Source: Rhizobium mongolense USDA 1844
Lineage (GTDB): Bacteria; Pseudomonadota; Alphaproteobacteria; Rhizobiales; Rhizobiaceae
Reading direction: 5' to 3'
Assembly (NCBI RefSeq): GCF_000419765.1
Contig: NZ_ATTQ01000008.1
Location: forward strand, 62,001 to 126,000
DNA length: 64,000 nt
The notes beneath the pieces were generated by a model. It ran no database searches. It saw nothing but the letters and a program-made list of their open reading frames with translations, and was not told the DNA's origin. The position numbers were made by a program, and so were the translations under genes. Positions 26,022 to 35,789 of the stretch are shown one piece after another; the first letter of the stretch is position 1, and each line of letters opens with the position of its first letter.

Positions 26022-26195
26022 ATGAGGTTTTCGATAAGAATTCTGAATGCATTGCTGCCGTTTAGCAGCCTCGCCGCTCCAGCGCAGCAGCAAAGATCCA
26101 CAGCCCCGCCGCAGCCGGCAACCGCACTGAACGCGCATATGCAGAGAGATATCGGAATAGACGAGGGGCAGAGCCCATGCCTTCGAAAAAAGTAG
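26022..26195 (+). CDS. Small protein, possible DUF1127/YjiS-like
   Basis: A 57-residue frame starting at an ATG with GGGAGATAAG upstream. The end of the product reads NAHMQRDIGIDEG, which resembles the DUF1127 core (L-x-D-R-x-L-x-DIGI). The first half is less conserved and proline/glutamine-rich. Rhizobia carry many DUF1127 small proteins, some linked to RNA and phosphate regulation. It is divergent from the LysR gene. Its 3' end touches the 3' end of the 6S RNA gene on the opposite strand. Confidence 0.5.
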   Translation: MRFSIRILNALLPFSSLAAPAQQQRSTAPPQPATALNAHMQRDIGIDEGQSPCLRKK

Positions 26196-26357
26196 TGCGA
26201 TCCGCGGCAGCCGATGGAGATTTACGATCCTGGGCGCCTACAAACGTAGGTGGGCACCGTGTGTCCAGGCCCACGAGCCTGGTCAGGGACAGCTCCCTTT
26301 GGATCGAGTATGGCCCCAGGGATTGTGGTTCCTGTCGAGAGGCGCAGATCGCAGCAC
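26190..26357 (-). ncRNA. ssrS: 6S RNA (SsrS)
   Basis: About 165 nt on the minus strand, beginning 56 bp after the zapA stop. The 5' end (GTGCTGCGATCTGCG) and 3' end (CCGCGGATCGCAC) pair into a closing stem, an interrupted middle region containing CCCTGGGGCC and GTCCCTGACC can form the open-complex-like bubble, and a T6 tract follows the stem. A TATATA box lies directly upstream. 6S RNA downstream of zapA is a conserved proteobacterial arrangement. 6S RNA sequesters housekeeping RNA polymerase in slow growth. Identified by structure and context, not by alignment. Confidence 0.75.
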
Positions 26358-26412
26358 GATATATAAGGCCGTTCACAAAGCTGCGCCAGAGGGACATGCA
26401 TGCTGCGCAAAT

Positions 26413-26790
26413 TTAATTAAGCTCGGCAGGCGCCCGGCCGTTGAGCTTGTCGGTGATGCCGCGAATGCGGCTCGTTACCTCTCCGAGCACTTCGGCGAGG
26501 TTTTCCTCCGTCCGGGCGGTCGCAGCGAGAACGGTGTCTCGATTGCCCCGCAGCGTTTCGAGCTCAGCTTCCAGCTCAGCCACGCGGCGGCTCAGCTCGG
26601 AAATTTCGTCCATCACCATGATCCCGGCCATGACGGTGATCCTCAGGTCGCCGATTTCGCCGAACTGACCCTTGAGATGGCCGACATAGCGGTCGAAGCG
26701 GTTGGCGAGGTCGGTCAGGTGGTCTTCCTGTCCTTCCTCGCAGGCCATTCGATAGGCCTTCCCGTCAATCGTTACCGTCACCTGTGCCAT
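26413..26790 (-). CDS. zapA: Cell division protein ZapA
   Basis: A 125-residue ZapA protein. It begins AQVTVTIDGKAYRMACEEG, the family N-terminus, with EDHLTDLANRFDRYV and then a long coiled coil from about residue 60 (ISELSRRVAELEAELE). ZapA bundles FtsZ protofilaments at mid-cell. The stop lies 15 bp after the start of the next upstream gene on this strand, DUF4164, suggesting co-transcription. The 6S RNA gene follows. Confidence 0.93.
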   Translation of the reverse strand: MAQVTVTIDGKAYRMACEEGQEDHLTDLANRFDRYVGHLKGQFGEIGDLRITVMAGIMVMDEISELSRRVAELEAELETLRGNRDTVLAATARTEENLAEVLGEVTSRIRGITDKLNGRAPAELN

Positions 26791-26805
26791 GTCACTGTCT
26801 TTCCA

Positions 26806-27081
26806 TTAGCGGTCCAGAACCGCGCGGATCGTCTCCATCGCCGTTACCAGCCGCCGCGAAACCTCGCGGTTGACCTCTTCCAGCCGGTTGGCACGGAATT
26901 CTGCCTGGTCGAGTTCCTGCGCGAGTTTGGAGCGATCGGCGTGCACGCGGCGAACCTCGCCCTCGATGTCGCCCTGCTCGCGCTGGCGTTCGATTCGCAT
27001 ATCCACGGCGTTTTCCAAGCCGGAAATCGCCTGCTTCAGCTCGTTGAGGGCCGCTTCCATGGATTTGCCTGTGGGCGTCAT
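26806..27081 (-). CDS. DUF4164 coiled-coil protein
   Basis: A 91-residue, almost entirely helical coiled-coil protein (LNELKQAISGLENAV, then RRVHADRSKLAQELDQAE). It matches the DUF4164 family, which in rhizobia is encoded immediately upstream of zapA. Function unknown; position suggests a role with ZapA at the divisome. The gap to zapA is only 15 bp. Confidence 0.85.
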   Translation of the reverse strand: MTPTGKSMEAALNELKQAISGLENAVDMRIERQREQGDIEGEVRRVHADRSKLAQELDQAEFRANRLEEVNREVSRRLVTAMETIRAVLDR

Positions 27082-27320
27082 GTCGCTGTCCGGTTCTCCC
27101 GCGCAAGACCTCTCGAATCGGCAGGCCTTGCCGGTCCAGTGATTTCAACAGGATATGCAGCTAGCCGACGGCGCGTCAATAAAAGCCGTACCGGCGCATG
27201 GGCCCTATTCTGTGGATGACTGAAATACACGCACCTGAAGCAGCAGATTCGTCTTTTGCAAAACTCAACGATCAAATGTCAAAAATCGTCGCACCCCGCC
27301 CGGATATGGCCCGCAATTTA

Positions 27321-27348
27321 TTGACTTGGCCGTTCCAACTGCTATGTC
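27321..27348 (+). promoter_or_regulatory. Candidate tkt promoter
   Basis: TTGACT (27321) and TATGTC (27343) are separated by 16 bp and lie about 75 bp upstream of tkt. The remaining gap between DUF4164 and tkt (27082-27420) holds no convincing gene, hairpin or repeat. Confidence 0.4.
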
Positions 27349-27420
27349 TCACCCGCTTTCATCGATGGCCTTCAGAAGGCTCGAGGCCATCTCCCGACAC
27401 CGGAAACCCGTGGAAAAGCC

Positions 27421-29394
27421 ATGACCTCTCCCGAACAACATGACCGGATGGCGAATGCGATCCGTTTTCTCTCCATGGATGCCGTCGAAAAGGCAAACTC
27501 GGGCCATCCGGGCCTGCCGATGGGCATGGCGGATGTCGCCACCGTTCTCTTTACGAAATATCTGAACTTCGATCCCAAGCAGCCGCACTGGCCGAACCGC
27601 GACCGCTTCGTGCTGTCGGCCGGTCATGGCTCCATGCTGCTTTATTCGCTGCTTTACTTGACCGGCTATCCGGACATGTCGATCGAGGACATCAAGAATT
27701 TCCGCCAGCTCGGCTATAAGACAGCCGGCCATCCTGAATACGGCCATGCAACCGGTATCGAGACCACCACCGGCCCGCTCGGCCAGGGCATCGCGAATTC
27801 GGTCGGCATGGCGATCGCCGAGCGCAAACTGCGCGAGGAGTTCGGCCCCGACCTGCTCGACCACTACACCTATGTGATCGCCGGCGACGGCTGCCTCATG
27901 GAAGGCGTCAGCCAGGAAGCCATCGCGCTCGCCGGCCACCTGAAGCTCAACAAGCTCATCGTCTTCTGGGACAACAATTCGATCACCATCGACGGCGCAG
28001 TATCGCTGTCGGATTCGACCGACCAGGTCGCGCGCTTTAAGGCAGTGCACTGGAACACGATCGAAGTCGATGGTCACGACCAGGCTGCCGTTGCCGCCGC
28101 TATCGAAGCCGCGCAGAAATCCGACCGTCCGACACTGATCGCCTGCAAGACGATCATCGGCTTCGGCGCGCCGAACAAGCAGGGCACCCACAAGGTGCAC
28201 GGCAACCCGCTCGGCGCAGATGAAATCGCCGCTACCCGCGAGGCACTGAACTGGGACGCCGAAGCCTTCACCGTCCCGGCCGACATTCTGGAAGCCTGGC
28301 GCAAGGCGGGCACCCGTTCTGCCGAGACCATCACGGCCTGGGAGGGCCGCCTCGCTGCCTCCGACAAGAAGGCCGAGTTCACCCGCCGCTTTGCCGGCGA
28401 ATTGCCGCCCGGCTTCGATGCAGCGATCAGCGAATACAAGAAGAAGCTTGCCGAAACCAAGCCGACGGTCGCGACCCGCAAGGCTTCGGAAGATGCCCTC
28501 GAAGTTATCAACGGCTTCCTGCCAGAAACGCTCGGCGGCTCCGCCGACCTGACGCCTTCGAACAACACCAAGACGAGCCAGATGAGGTCGATTACCCCGA
28601 CCGACTTCTCCGGCCGCTACATGCATTACGGCATCCGCGAACACGGCATGGCTGCCGCCATGAACGGTATCTCGCTGCACGGCGGCCTGATCCCCTACGG
28701 CGGCGGCTTCCTGATCTTCTCCGATTATTGCCGCCCGCCGATCCGCCTCGCCTCGCTGATGGGCATCCGCGTTATCCACGTGCTGACGCATGACTCGATC
28801 GGCCTCGGGGAAGATGGCCCGACGCACCAGCCGGTCGAACAGCTCGCCGCACTGCGCGCCGTTCCAAACCTGATGGTCTTCCGCCCTGCTGATGCCACGG
28901 AAACCGCCGAATGCTGGCAGATCGCCATCACGACGCCAAACCGTCCGTCGGGCCTGGCGCTCACCCGCCAGAACCTCTCGACCGTGCGCACCGAATACAG
29001 CGAGAAGAACCTCTCGGCTAAGGGCGCCTACACGCTCGCCGGCTCCGATGATGCCAAGGTCACGATCTTCGCATCGGGCTCCGAGGTCGAGATCGCCATC
29101 GCCGCTCGCACCACGCTGGAAGGCAAGGGCATTTCCACGCGCGTCGTCTCCGTTCCCTGCACCGAACTCTTCTTCGAGCAGCCCGAAGCCTACCGCAATG
29201 CGGTCCTCGGCAAGTCGCCGGTCAAGATCGCCGTCGAAGCCGCCGTCCGCGAAGGCTGGGACGCGTTTATCGGCCCGGAAGGCACCTTTATCGGCATGAA
29301 GAGCTTCGGCGCGTCCGGCCCATACAAGGAACTCTACAAGCATTTCGGCATCACGGCGGAAGCCGTCGTCGCCGCAGCAGAAGCCAAGCTCTAA
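27421..29394 (+). CDS. tkt: Transketolase
   Basis: A 657-residue thiamine-diphosphate enzyme of the pentose phosphate pathway. H29 in SGHPG, the cofactor motif GDGCLMEG (G155-D156-G157), and the catalytic glutamate in [14 protein letters not shown] near residue 405 are all present. In rhizobia, which rely on Entner-Doudoroff and pentose routes, it exchanges two-carbon units between sugar phosphates. It is followed 62 bp later by gap on the same strand. Confidence 0.97.
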   Translation: MTSPEQHDRMANAIRFLSMDAVEKANSGHPGLPMGMADVATVLFTKYLNFDPKQPHWPNRDRFVLSAGHGSMLLYSLLYLTGYPDMSIEDIKNFRQLGYKTAGHPEYGHATGIETTTGPLGQGIANSVGMAIAERKLREEFGPDLLDHYTYVIAGDGCLMEGVSQEAIALAGHLKLNKLIVFWDNNSITIDGAVSLSDSTDQVARFKAVHWNTIEVDGHDQAAVAAAIEAAQKSDRPTLIACKTIIGFGAPNKQGTHKVHGNPLGADEIAATREALNWDAEAFTVPADILEAWRKAGTRSAETITAWEGRLAASDKKAEFTRRFAGELPPGFDAAISEYKKKLAETKPTVATRKASEDALEVINGFLPETLGGSADLTPSNNTKTSQMRSITPTDFSGRYMHYGIREHGMAAAMNGISLHGGLIPYGGGFLIFSDYCRPPIRLASLMGIRVIHVLTHDSIGLGEDGPTHQPVEQLAALRAVPNLMVFRPADATETAECWQIAITTPNRPSGLALTRQNLSTVRTEYSEKNLSAKGAYTLAGSDDAKVTIFASGSEVEIAIAARTTLEGKGISTRVVSVPCTELFFEQPEAYRNAVLGKSPVKIAVEAAVREGWDAFIGPEGTFIGMKSFGASGPYKELYKHFGITAEAVVAAAEAKL

Positions 29395-29456
29395 AGGGGG
29401 AGCGTTCCGACGCTCTCCACTCATCCGCAAGCCCCATATCTAGGGAGTGAATGCAA

Positions 29457-30467
29457 ATGACTGTAAAGGTTGCCATCAATGGCTTTGGCCGCATCGGCCG
29501 CAATGTTCTCCGTGCGATCGTCGAATCTGGCCGCACTGACATCGAGGTGGTCGCGATCAACGACCTCGGCCCTGTCGAAACCAATGCCCACCTGCTGCGC
29601 TATGACTCGATCCACGGCCGCTTCCCCGCAGCCGTCAAGGTCGAAGGCGACACGATCATCGTCGCCAATGGCAAGCCGATCAAGGTGACGGCGATCAAGG
29701 ACCCGGCAACGCTTCCGCACCGGGAACTCGGCGTCGACATCGCGATGGAATGCACCGGCATCTTCACCGCGCGCGACAAGGCCGCAGCCCACCTCACCGC
29801 CGGCGCCAAGCGCGTCCTTATCTCGGCGCCTGCTGACGGTGCTGACCTGACCGTCGTCTACGGCGTCAACCACGACCAGCTCACCAAGGAGCATATGGTC
29901 ATCTCCAACGCATCCTGCACGACGAACTGCCTGGTTCCGGTCGTCAAGGTGCTGAACGACGCCGTCGGCATCGACCACGGCTTCATGACGACCATCCACT
30001 CCTACACCAACGACCAGCCGTCGCTTGACCAGATGCACAAGGATCTGTACCGCGCCCGCGCTGCCGCACTCTCGATGATTCCGACCTCGACCGGTGCGGC
30101 AAAAGCCGTCGGCCTCGTCTTGCCGGAACTGAAGGGTAAACTCGACGGCACGTCGATCCGCGTCCCGACCCCGAACGTCTCCGTCGTCGACTTCAAGTTC
30201 GTCGCCAAGAAGGCAACCACGGTTCAGGAAATCAACGAAGCCATCAAGGCTGCCGCCAACGGCAAGCTGAAGGGCGTTCTCGGCTACACCGAGGAGCCGC
30301 TGGTTTCCCGCGACTTCAACCACGACAGCCAATCCTCGATCTTCGCAATCGACCAGACCAAGGTCATGGAAGGCAATTTCGTGCGAATCCTCACTTGGTA
30401 CGACAACGAGTGGGGCTTCTCCAACCGCATGGCCGACACGGCCGTTGCGTTTGCGAAGCTCATCTAG
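29457..30467 (+). CDS. gap: Glyceraldehyde-3-phosphate dehydrogenase, type I
   Basis: A 336-residue enzyme with the nucleotide motif NGFGRIG at residues 8-14 and active-site C154 in ASCTTN. D36 at the end of beta-2 (VVAINDL) favours NAD over NADP. The frame begins at an ATG at 29451, but the AGGGAG ribosome site at 29442-29447 is too close to it and correctly spaced for the ATG at 29457, which also matches the family start. A hairpin terminator follows. Confidence 0.97.
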   Translation: MTVKVAINGFGRIGRNVLRAIVESGRTDIEVVAINDLGPVETNAHLLRYDSIHGRFPAAVKVEGDTIIVANGKPIKVTAIKDPATLPHRELGVDIAMECTGIFTARDKAAAHLTAGAKRVLISAPADGADLTVVYGVNHDQLTKEHMVISNASCTTNCLVPVVKVLNDAVGIDHGFMTTIHSYTNDQPSLDQMHKDLYRARAAALSMIPTSTGAAKAVGLVLPELKGKLDGTSIRVPTPNVSVVDFKFVAKKATTVQEINEAIKAAANGKLKGVLGYTEEPLVSRDFNHDSQSSIFAIDQTKVMEGNFVRILTWYDNEWGFSNRMADTAVAFAKLI

Positions 30468-30492
30468 GTTTTGCGAAGCGGATTTTAGGAAG

Positions 30493-30523
30493 GCGGCCTG
30501 CGAAAGCGGGCCGCTTTTGTTTT
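30493..30523 (+). terminator. Rho-independent terminator of gap
   Basis: GCGGCCTGC-GAAA-GCGGGCCGC, a nine-pair stem with one mismatch, followed by TTTTGTTTT, 25 bp after the gap stop. Confidence 0.8.
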
Positions 30524-30603
30524 GAGCACTGCCCGAGCTATGACGTCCCTTGCGACAACAACGGCAAGCATCTGCCCATGCCGGCAAGACGAGGAAGAAG
30601 ATC

Positions 30604-31113
30604 GTGGTATATCTCGATATTCGAAAGGCAAGCGCAGGCGACGCAGAGGAGCTCTGTATGCTCCTCAACGAGATAATCGAAGCTGGCGGCACCACGGCTC
30701 TGGAGGAGCCTCTATCAGTAATGGAACTGACCGACTGGTTCATCACCGGCAAGTTCGCACTGACATGCCACGTCGCGCAGGCCGGGCCTGACATTGCAGG
30801 ATTTCAGTTCCTGAGCCTTTACGAAAACCTGCCGGAAGGGTGGGCCGACATCGGAACCTTTGCTCGCCTGAGCCCGAAGATACCCGGCGTCGGTACCCAG
30901 CTCTTCGCCGCGACCTTGTCCGCCGCCGAAGAGCGCGGCGTCGCATTCATCAATGCAACCATCCGCGCCGATAACACTGGCGGGCTCGCCTACTACGAGA
31001 AGATGGGCTTCCGGACATATAAGACGATTGATAAGGTGCCGCTCCGCGATGGCACGCTCGTGGATAGAATCCAGAAGTGCTTCGCGGTAAAGAAAAATTT
31101 GAGCGGCGTCTAA
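30604..31113 (+). CDS. GNAT-family N-acetyltransferase
   Basis: A 169-residue acetyltransferase-fold protein. The acetyl-CoA binding strand is IPGVGTQLFAATLSAAEERG, and the late NTGGLAYYEKMGFRTYK block is the usual GNAT motif B. The frame is open from 30550, but AGGAAG before the GTG at 30604 makes that the likely start. Substrate unknown. It sits alone after the gap terminator. Confidence 0.85.
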   Translation: MVYLDIRKASAGDAEELCMLLNEIIEAGGTTALEEPLSVMELTDWFITGKFALTCHVAQAGPDIAGFQFLSLYENLPEGWADIGTFARLSPKIPGVGTQLFAATLSAAEERGVAFINATIRADNTGGLAYYEKMGFRTYKTIDKVPLRDGTLVDRIQKCFAVKKNLSGV

Positions 31114-31396
31114 GGACCCTTTGAAAAACAAAAAATTGCAGTCCTCTTCTCCTTGCCCTGCTCTTGCCTGATTTACCTATAAATTCTTCATAGAGAATCT
31201 CTCCCGTAGCATCCTCCACCGGCAGCCGTCCGGCGCGCCGTTCAGCAGCATGAAGCCGCAGGCAAGCGAGGTTAAGCCGCAAGGCCTACCCTTCCGACCT
31301 GTTTTGCCGTTTACTGATGCAGGCGGAATGAAGCGTGGAGGGCGGAAATAGCTACATGCCGGGGTGGGTTGCGGCGGGCAATGAAAGGGGTTGGAC

Positions 31397-33259
31397 GTGG
31401 AAGCATTCTACATCGTCGTACTGGTATCGACGGCGCTTGTGCTTCTTGCGGCCTTCTCGAGCCTGCTCGCCTTCCGCTTCGGCGCTCCCTTGCTTCTGCT
31501 TTTCCTGGCAATCGGCCTGATTGCGGGCGTAGACGGGCTCGGCATCGAGTTCAGCAACAATTATCTCGCCTATATCCTCGGCTCGATCGCACTTGCCATC
31601 ATTCTCTTCGATTCCGGCTTCGGCACGCCGATTCAGGCCTTCAAGCTCGCGGCTATACCTTCGCTGACGCTTGCCTCCGTTGGCGTGCTGATGACCGCCG
31701 GCCTCTTTGCCGTCGTCGCCATGTGGCTGCTGAATTTTACCTGGCTCGAGGGCCTGCTGCTCGGCTCGATCGTCGCCTCCACGGATGCGGCCGCCGTCTT
31801 CTTCCTGCTGCGCATCGGTGGCATCAACATCCGCGACAAGGTGCGCTCGACGCTCGAAGTGGAATCCGGCACGAATGATCCGATGGCGATCTTCCTCACC
31901 ATCGCCCTCGTCGAACTGCTTGCCAGCGGCGAAGGCTATGCCGGCATCAATATCGGCATGCTCGCGGTGTTCATTCAGGAAATGGGCCTTGGCGTCATCC
32001 TCGGGCTGCTCGGCGGCATGATGATTGCGCAGGTCGTCGGCCGTCTGGACACTGACCGCGGCCTCACGCCGATCTTCGTGCTCGGCCTTGCCATGCTGGT
32101 GTTTTCCTTCGCAGGCGCCGTCGGCGGCAGCGGTTTCCTGGCCGTCTATGTCGCCGGCATCTATGCCGGAAACCGCAAGCTTCCGGCGCTGGGATCGATC
32201 AAGCGTTTTCAAGACGGCATGACCTGGCTCGCGCAGATCATCATGTTCCTCGTGCTCGGCCTGCTCGCGACGCCCTCGCAGTTTCCGGCAATCATCCTCC
32301 CAGCGGTTGCACTGGCGCTGTTCCTGATCTTCGTTGCCCGTCCGCTCGCCATCTGGCTTTCGCTCCTGCCTTTCGACTATACGCAGCAGGAGATCGGCTT
32401 CGTCGCCTGGGTCGGGCTTCGCGGCGCAGTTTCGATCCTGCTCGCCATCATGCCGATCCTCGGCGGGCTGCCGAACGGGCAGATCTATTTCAACACCGCC
32501 TTCATTATCGTGCTGGTCTCGCTGCTGATTCAGGGCTGGACGATCAAGCCGGTGGCCAAGAAACTCGGCCTCATCATTCCCCCGCGCATGGGTGCCGTCG
32601 ACAAGGTCGAGGTCGACCTGCCGGGTGCGGCAAACCACGAGCTGCTTTCCTATCGCGTCATCAAGGACAGCCCGATCCTTCGCGGTGAGCGCATCCCGCG
32701 CTGGGCAACGCCTTCGCTCGTCATCCGCGACGGCAAGTCGATGCGTTATCAATATGCCGGGCGGCTGCGCGAGAACGATCTCGTCTATCTATTCATCGTG
32801 CCGAGCCATTCGCGTCTGCTTGACCGGCTTTTCGCCAGTCGCGCGCCAGTGGACGCCGACGATGCCGAGTTCTTTGGTGCCTTCGCGCTCTCTCCTGCCC
32901 GCCCTGCAGCCGATCTCGATGCTGCCTACGGCCCGGGCCTGCTGAATGAATCCGAGAAGGGGTTGACGATCGCCGAACTGATGAAGCAGCGCCTTGGCGG
33001 CAAGGCGGACTATGCCGATCGCGTCCGGCTCGGCTCGATCATCCTGATCGTTCGCGACCTCGACGACCAGGCCCATATCACCTCGGTCGGCATGTCGCTC
33101 GAGGCGGTCGAGCCTGCCATCACGCTGCCGATCTTCATCAATCTGCATGACATCGTCCAGCGTATCCGCGAACGCCTCAAGGGTCGCAAAAACCCGGAAG
33201 CCGCAACGGCCAAGGGCGTGCCGGACCGTGAGGAAAACGCGCGTGAAAACCACGGTTGA
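31397..33259 (+). CDS. K+/H+ antiporter (CPA1, NhaP2/CvrA-like)
   Basis: A protein of about 620 residues. The N-terminal 400 residues form about 12 membrane helices of the cation-proton antiporter fold, with STDAAAVF and VESGTNDPMAIFL carrying the acidic transport residues. A TrkA-C-like regulatory part follows (LLSYRVIKDSPILRG) and a C-terminal cytoplasmic extension with a transporter-associated domain. The frame also offers a TTG at 31391, but AAAGGGG is correctly placed for the GTG at 31397. Likely role: potassium and pH homeostasis. Confidence 0.9.
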   Translation: MEAFYIVVLVSTALVLLAAFSSLLAFRFGAPLLLLFLAIGLIAGVDGLGIEFSNNYLAYILGSIALAIILFDSGFGTPIQAFKLAAIPSLTLASVGVLMTAGLFAVVAMWLLNFTWLEGLLLGSIVASTDAAAVFFLLRIGGINIRDKVRSTLEVESGTNDPMAIFLTIALVELLASGEGYAGINIGMLAVFIQEMGLGVILGLLGGMMIAQVVGRLDTDRGLTPIFVLGLAMLVFSFAGAVGGSGFLAVYVAGIYAGNRKLPALGSIKRFQDGMTWLAQIIMFLVLGLLATPSQFPAIILPAVALALFLIFVARPLAIWLSLLPFDYTQQEIGFVAWVGLRGAVSILLAIMPILGGLPNGQIYFNTAFIIVLVSLLIQGWTIKPVAKKLGLIIPPRMGAVDKVEVDLPGAANHELLSYRVIKDSPILRGERIPRWATPSLVIRDGKSMRYQYAGRLRENDLVYLFIVPSHSRLLDRLFASRAPVDADDAEFFGAFALSPARPAADLDAAYGPGLLNESEKGLTIAELMKQRLGGKADYADRVRLGSIILIVRDLDDQAHITSVGMSLEAVEPAITLPIFINLHDIVQRIRERLKGRKNPEAATAKGVPDREENARENHG

Positions 33260-33330
33260 ACGCCTTGCGTCTTGAGGCATCCTTGCTATGGTCGGCCACT
33301 TTCCAAGGCAAATAACGAACGGATAGTCTC

Positions 33331-34530
33331 ATGCCAGCTTTCAAGACTCTCGACGACCTCAGCGGCATCGCCGGAAAGCGTGTTCTCGTCCGCGTCGACC
33401 TCAACGTGCCCGTGAAAGACGGCAAGGTGACCGACACGACGCGCATTGAACGCGTTGCGCCGACGATCCTCGAACTGTCGAAGAAGGGGGCCAAGGTTGT
33501 TCTGCTTGCGCATTTCGGCCGCCCGAAAGAAGGCCCCTCACCGGACCTCTCGTTCTCGCTGATCGCGCCGGACGTTGCAAAGGTGCTCGGCAAGCCGGTT
33601 GCCACGGCATCGGACTCGATCGGCGAAGCCGCTGCTTCGGCAGTCGCCGGAATGAAGGATGGCGATATCCTGCTTCTCGAAAACACCCGCTTCCACAAAG
33701 GTGAGGAAAAGAACGACGCGGAGTTCACCAAGGCGCTCGCTGCCAATGGCGACATCTATGTGAACGACGCTTTCTCCGCCGCGCATCGCGCCCATGCTTC
33801 CACCGAGGGCCTTGCCCACCTGCTTCCTGCTTATGCCGGCCGCACGATGCAGCAGGAGCTCGAAGCGCTCGAAAAAGGCCTCGGCAGTCCGGTACGCCCG
33901 GTCGTTGCCATCGTCGGCGGCGCCAAGGTTTCCACCAAGATCGATCTGCTCATGAACCTCGTCAAGAAGGTCGACGCCCTGGTGATCGGCGGCGGCATGG
34001 CCAATACCTTCCTCGCCGCCCGCGGCACCAATGTCGGCAAGTCGCTCTGCGAGCATGACCTTGGCGAAACCGCAAAGCAGATCATGATCGAAGCCGCGAC
34101 AGCCGGCTGCGCGATCATTCTGCCGGAAGACGGCGTTGTCGCGCGCGAGTTCAAGGCAGGTGCCGCCAACCAGACCGTCGACATCAACGCCATCCCCGAC
34201 GATGCCATGGTCCTCGACGTCGGTCCGAAGTCGGTCGAGGTGGTCAAGGCCTGGATCGAGCGCGCCCAGACGCTGGTCTGGAACGGGCCGCTCGGCGCCT
34301 TCGAAATCGAGCCTTTCGATAAGGCGACGGTCGCAGCGGCCAAATACGCTGCCGAACGCACCAAGGCTGGCAAGCTCACCTCCGTCGCAGGCGGCGGCGA
34401 TACTGTCTCGGCACTGAACCATGCCGGTGCCGCTGATGACTTCAGCTATGTTTCGACCGCAGGCGGCGCCTTCCTCGAATGGATGGAAGGCAAGGTCCTG
34501 CCGGGCGTTGCCGTCCTTTCCGGCAAGTGA
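33331..34530 (+). CDS. pgk: Phosphoglycerate kinase
   Basis: A 399-residue two-domain kinase. The signature [13 protein letters not shown] is at residues 21-33; [10 protein letters not shown] and [12 protein letters not shown] follow, and the hinge and nucleotide-binding C-domain include [13 protein letters not shown] and [12 protein letters not shown]. It interconverts 1,3-bisphosphoglycerate and 3-phosphoglycerate. It stands between the antiporter and fba, which share its direction, and has a terminator after it. Confidence 0.97.
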   Translation: MPAFKTLDDLSGIAGKRVLVRVDLNVPVKDGKVTDTTRIERVAPTILELSKKGAKVVLLAHFGRPKEGPSPDLSFSLIAPDVAKVLGKPVATASDSIGEAAASAVAGMKDGDILLLENTRFHKGEEKNDAEFTKALAANGDIYVNDAFSAAHRAHASTEGLAHLLPAYAGRTMQQELEALEKGLGSPVRPVVAIVGGAKVSTKIDLLMNLVKKVDALVIGGGMANTFLAARGTNVGKSLCEHDLGETAKQIMIEAATAGCAIILPEDGVVAREFKAGAANQTVDINAIPDDAMVLDVGPKSVEVVKAWIERAQTLVWNGPLGAFEIEPFDKATVAAAKYAAERTKAGKLTSVAGGGDTVSALNHAGAADDFSYVSTAGGAFLEWMEGKVLPGVAVLSGK

Positions 34531-34565
34531 CCGCCCGGCTGATTTTGTAATCTTTACATGCGGAT

Positions 34566-34600
34566 AGACCGCTGAAGCTTGCGGGCCTCGGCGGTCTTTT
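34566..34600 (+). terminator. Terminator of pgk
   Basis: AGACCGC pairs with GCGGTCT across an 18-nt loop, followed by TTTTG, 35 bp after the pgk stop. Confidence 0.6.
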
Positions 34601-34627
34601 GCTCACGCATCGAAAAAACTCTCAAAG

Positions 34628-34658
34628 TTTCAAACGATTGAAACGATTTCAATCGTTT
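34628..34658. promoter_or_regulatory. Nested palindromic operator upstream of fba
   Basis: Perfect 12-bp arms AAACGATTGAAA / TTTCAATCGTTT around CGA (34632-34658), nested with a second palindrome TTTCAA-ACGA-TTGAAA (34628-34643). The 27-bp site lies about 97 bp upstream of the fba ATG. The TGAAACG...TTTCA style resembles LacI-family operators, but the regulator is not known. Confidence 0.65.
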
Positions 34659-34754
34659 CAATGACTTAGCGCTCCATTCTCCTGCCTATAAACTTCTGTT
34701 ATCGCCGACCTATATGCATGGTTGCCGATTTTCTTGTCGTGGAGAGAGTAAAAA

Positions 34755-35780
34755 ATGAGCGAACGCCTGGAAGACATTGCAGCAAAGATCGTAGCGGGTG
34801 GCCGGGGGCTGCTTGCCGCCGATGAATCGACCGGTACGATTGGAAAGCGGTTCGATACGATCGGCCTGGAATCCACTGAAACAAGCCGCCGCGATTATCG
34901 CGAAATGCTCTTCCGCTCCGAAGAGGCTATGAAGAAGTATATCTCGGGCGTGATCCTCTATGAAGAGACGCTTTATCAGAAGGCGGCCGACGGCACGCCC
35001 TTCGTCGACATCATCAAGGCTGCAGACAGCATTTCCGGCATCAAGGTCGATATCGGCGCCAAGCCGATGGCGAAGTATCCGGGCGAAACGATTACCGAAG
35101 GCCTCGACGGCCTCGCCGACCGCCTTGCCAAATATTATGAAGCCGGAGCCCGCTTCGCCAAGTGGCGCGGCGTGATCGCCATCTCCTCCTCGCTGCCGAC
35201 CTGGGGTTCGATGAAAGCAAACGCCCATGCGCTCGCCCGCTACGCCGTGCTCTGCCAGCAAACCGGTATCGTGCCGATCGTCGAGCCGGAATGCCTGATG
35301 GACGGCAAGCCGGGCGACCACAATATCGACCGCTGCGCCGAAGTCACCGAATGGACGCTGCGCACCGTCTTCGAAGAACTTGCCGATGCCCGCGTCAGCC
35401 TGGAAGGGATGATCCTGAAGCCAAACATGGTCATTGACGGCAAGAACGCCCGCAAGGCATCCGTCGCGGAAGTCGCCGAACGCACCGTCCAGGTTTTGAA
35501 GCGCACGGTTCCGTCCGCCGTTCCCGGAATTGCCTTCCTTTCCGGCGGTCAATCCACCGAAGAAGCAACAGCTCACCTCTCGGCGATCAATTCCGGATTC
35601 GAATTGCCTTGGAAGGTCACCTTCTCCTATGGCCGCGCGCTGCAGGATACGGCACTGAAGGCGTGGGGCGGAAAACAGGAAAACGTCGCCGCCGGCCAGC
35701 GCGCCTTCAGCCACCGCGCCGAAATGAACAGCCTTGCGGCCAAGGGCAGCTGGAAACAGGAACTTGAAAACGCGGCGTAG
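34755..35780 (+). CDS. fbaB: Fructose-bisphosphate aldolase, class I
   Basis: A 341-residue class I (Schiff-base) aldolase. Active-site residues line up: D23 in ADESTGT, K136 in FAKWRGV, E178 in VEPE and the Schiff-base lysine K222 in EGMILKPNM. It cleaves or forms fructose-1,6-bisphosphate and in rhizobia serves gluconeogenesis. GGAGAG lies upstream of the ATG. The strong palindrome upstream suggests dedicated transcriptional control. Symbol by family class; some annotations use fba. Confidence 0.93.
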   Translation: MSERLEDIAAKIVAGGRGLLAADESTGTIGKRFDTIGLESTETSRRDYREMLFRSEEAMKKYISGVILYEETLYQKAADGTPFVDIIKAADSISGIKVDIGAKPMAKYPGETITEGLDGLADRLAKYYEAGARFAKWRGVIAISSSLPTWGSMKANAHALARYAVLCQQTGIVPIVEPECLMDGKPGDHNIDRCAEVTEWTLRTVFEELADARVSLEGMILKPNMVIDGKNARKASVAEVAERTVQVLKRTVPSAVPGIAFLSGGQSTEEATAHLSAINSGFELPWKVTFSYGRALQDTALKAWGGKQENVAAGQRAFSHRAEMNSLAAKGSWKQELENAA

Positions 35781-35789
35781 CCGCCACTT

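Noticed and set aside
26177..26416. A 79-codon frame over the 6S RNA region
   Set aside because: The RNA structure and context explain the sequence better; no ribosome site or homology.
27198..27443. Small frame upstream of and overlapping tkt
   Set aside because: Overlaps the tkt start and promoter, no ribosome site, no domain.
27349..29430. A 693-codon open frame on the minus strand opposite tkt
   Set aside because: It is the codon-bias shadow of tkt: the real gene has all transketolase motifs, and the antisense product has no domain and no ribosome site.
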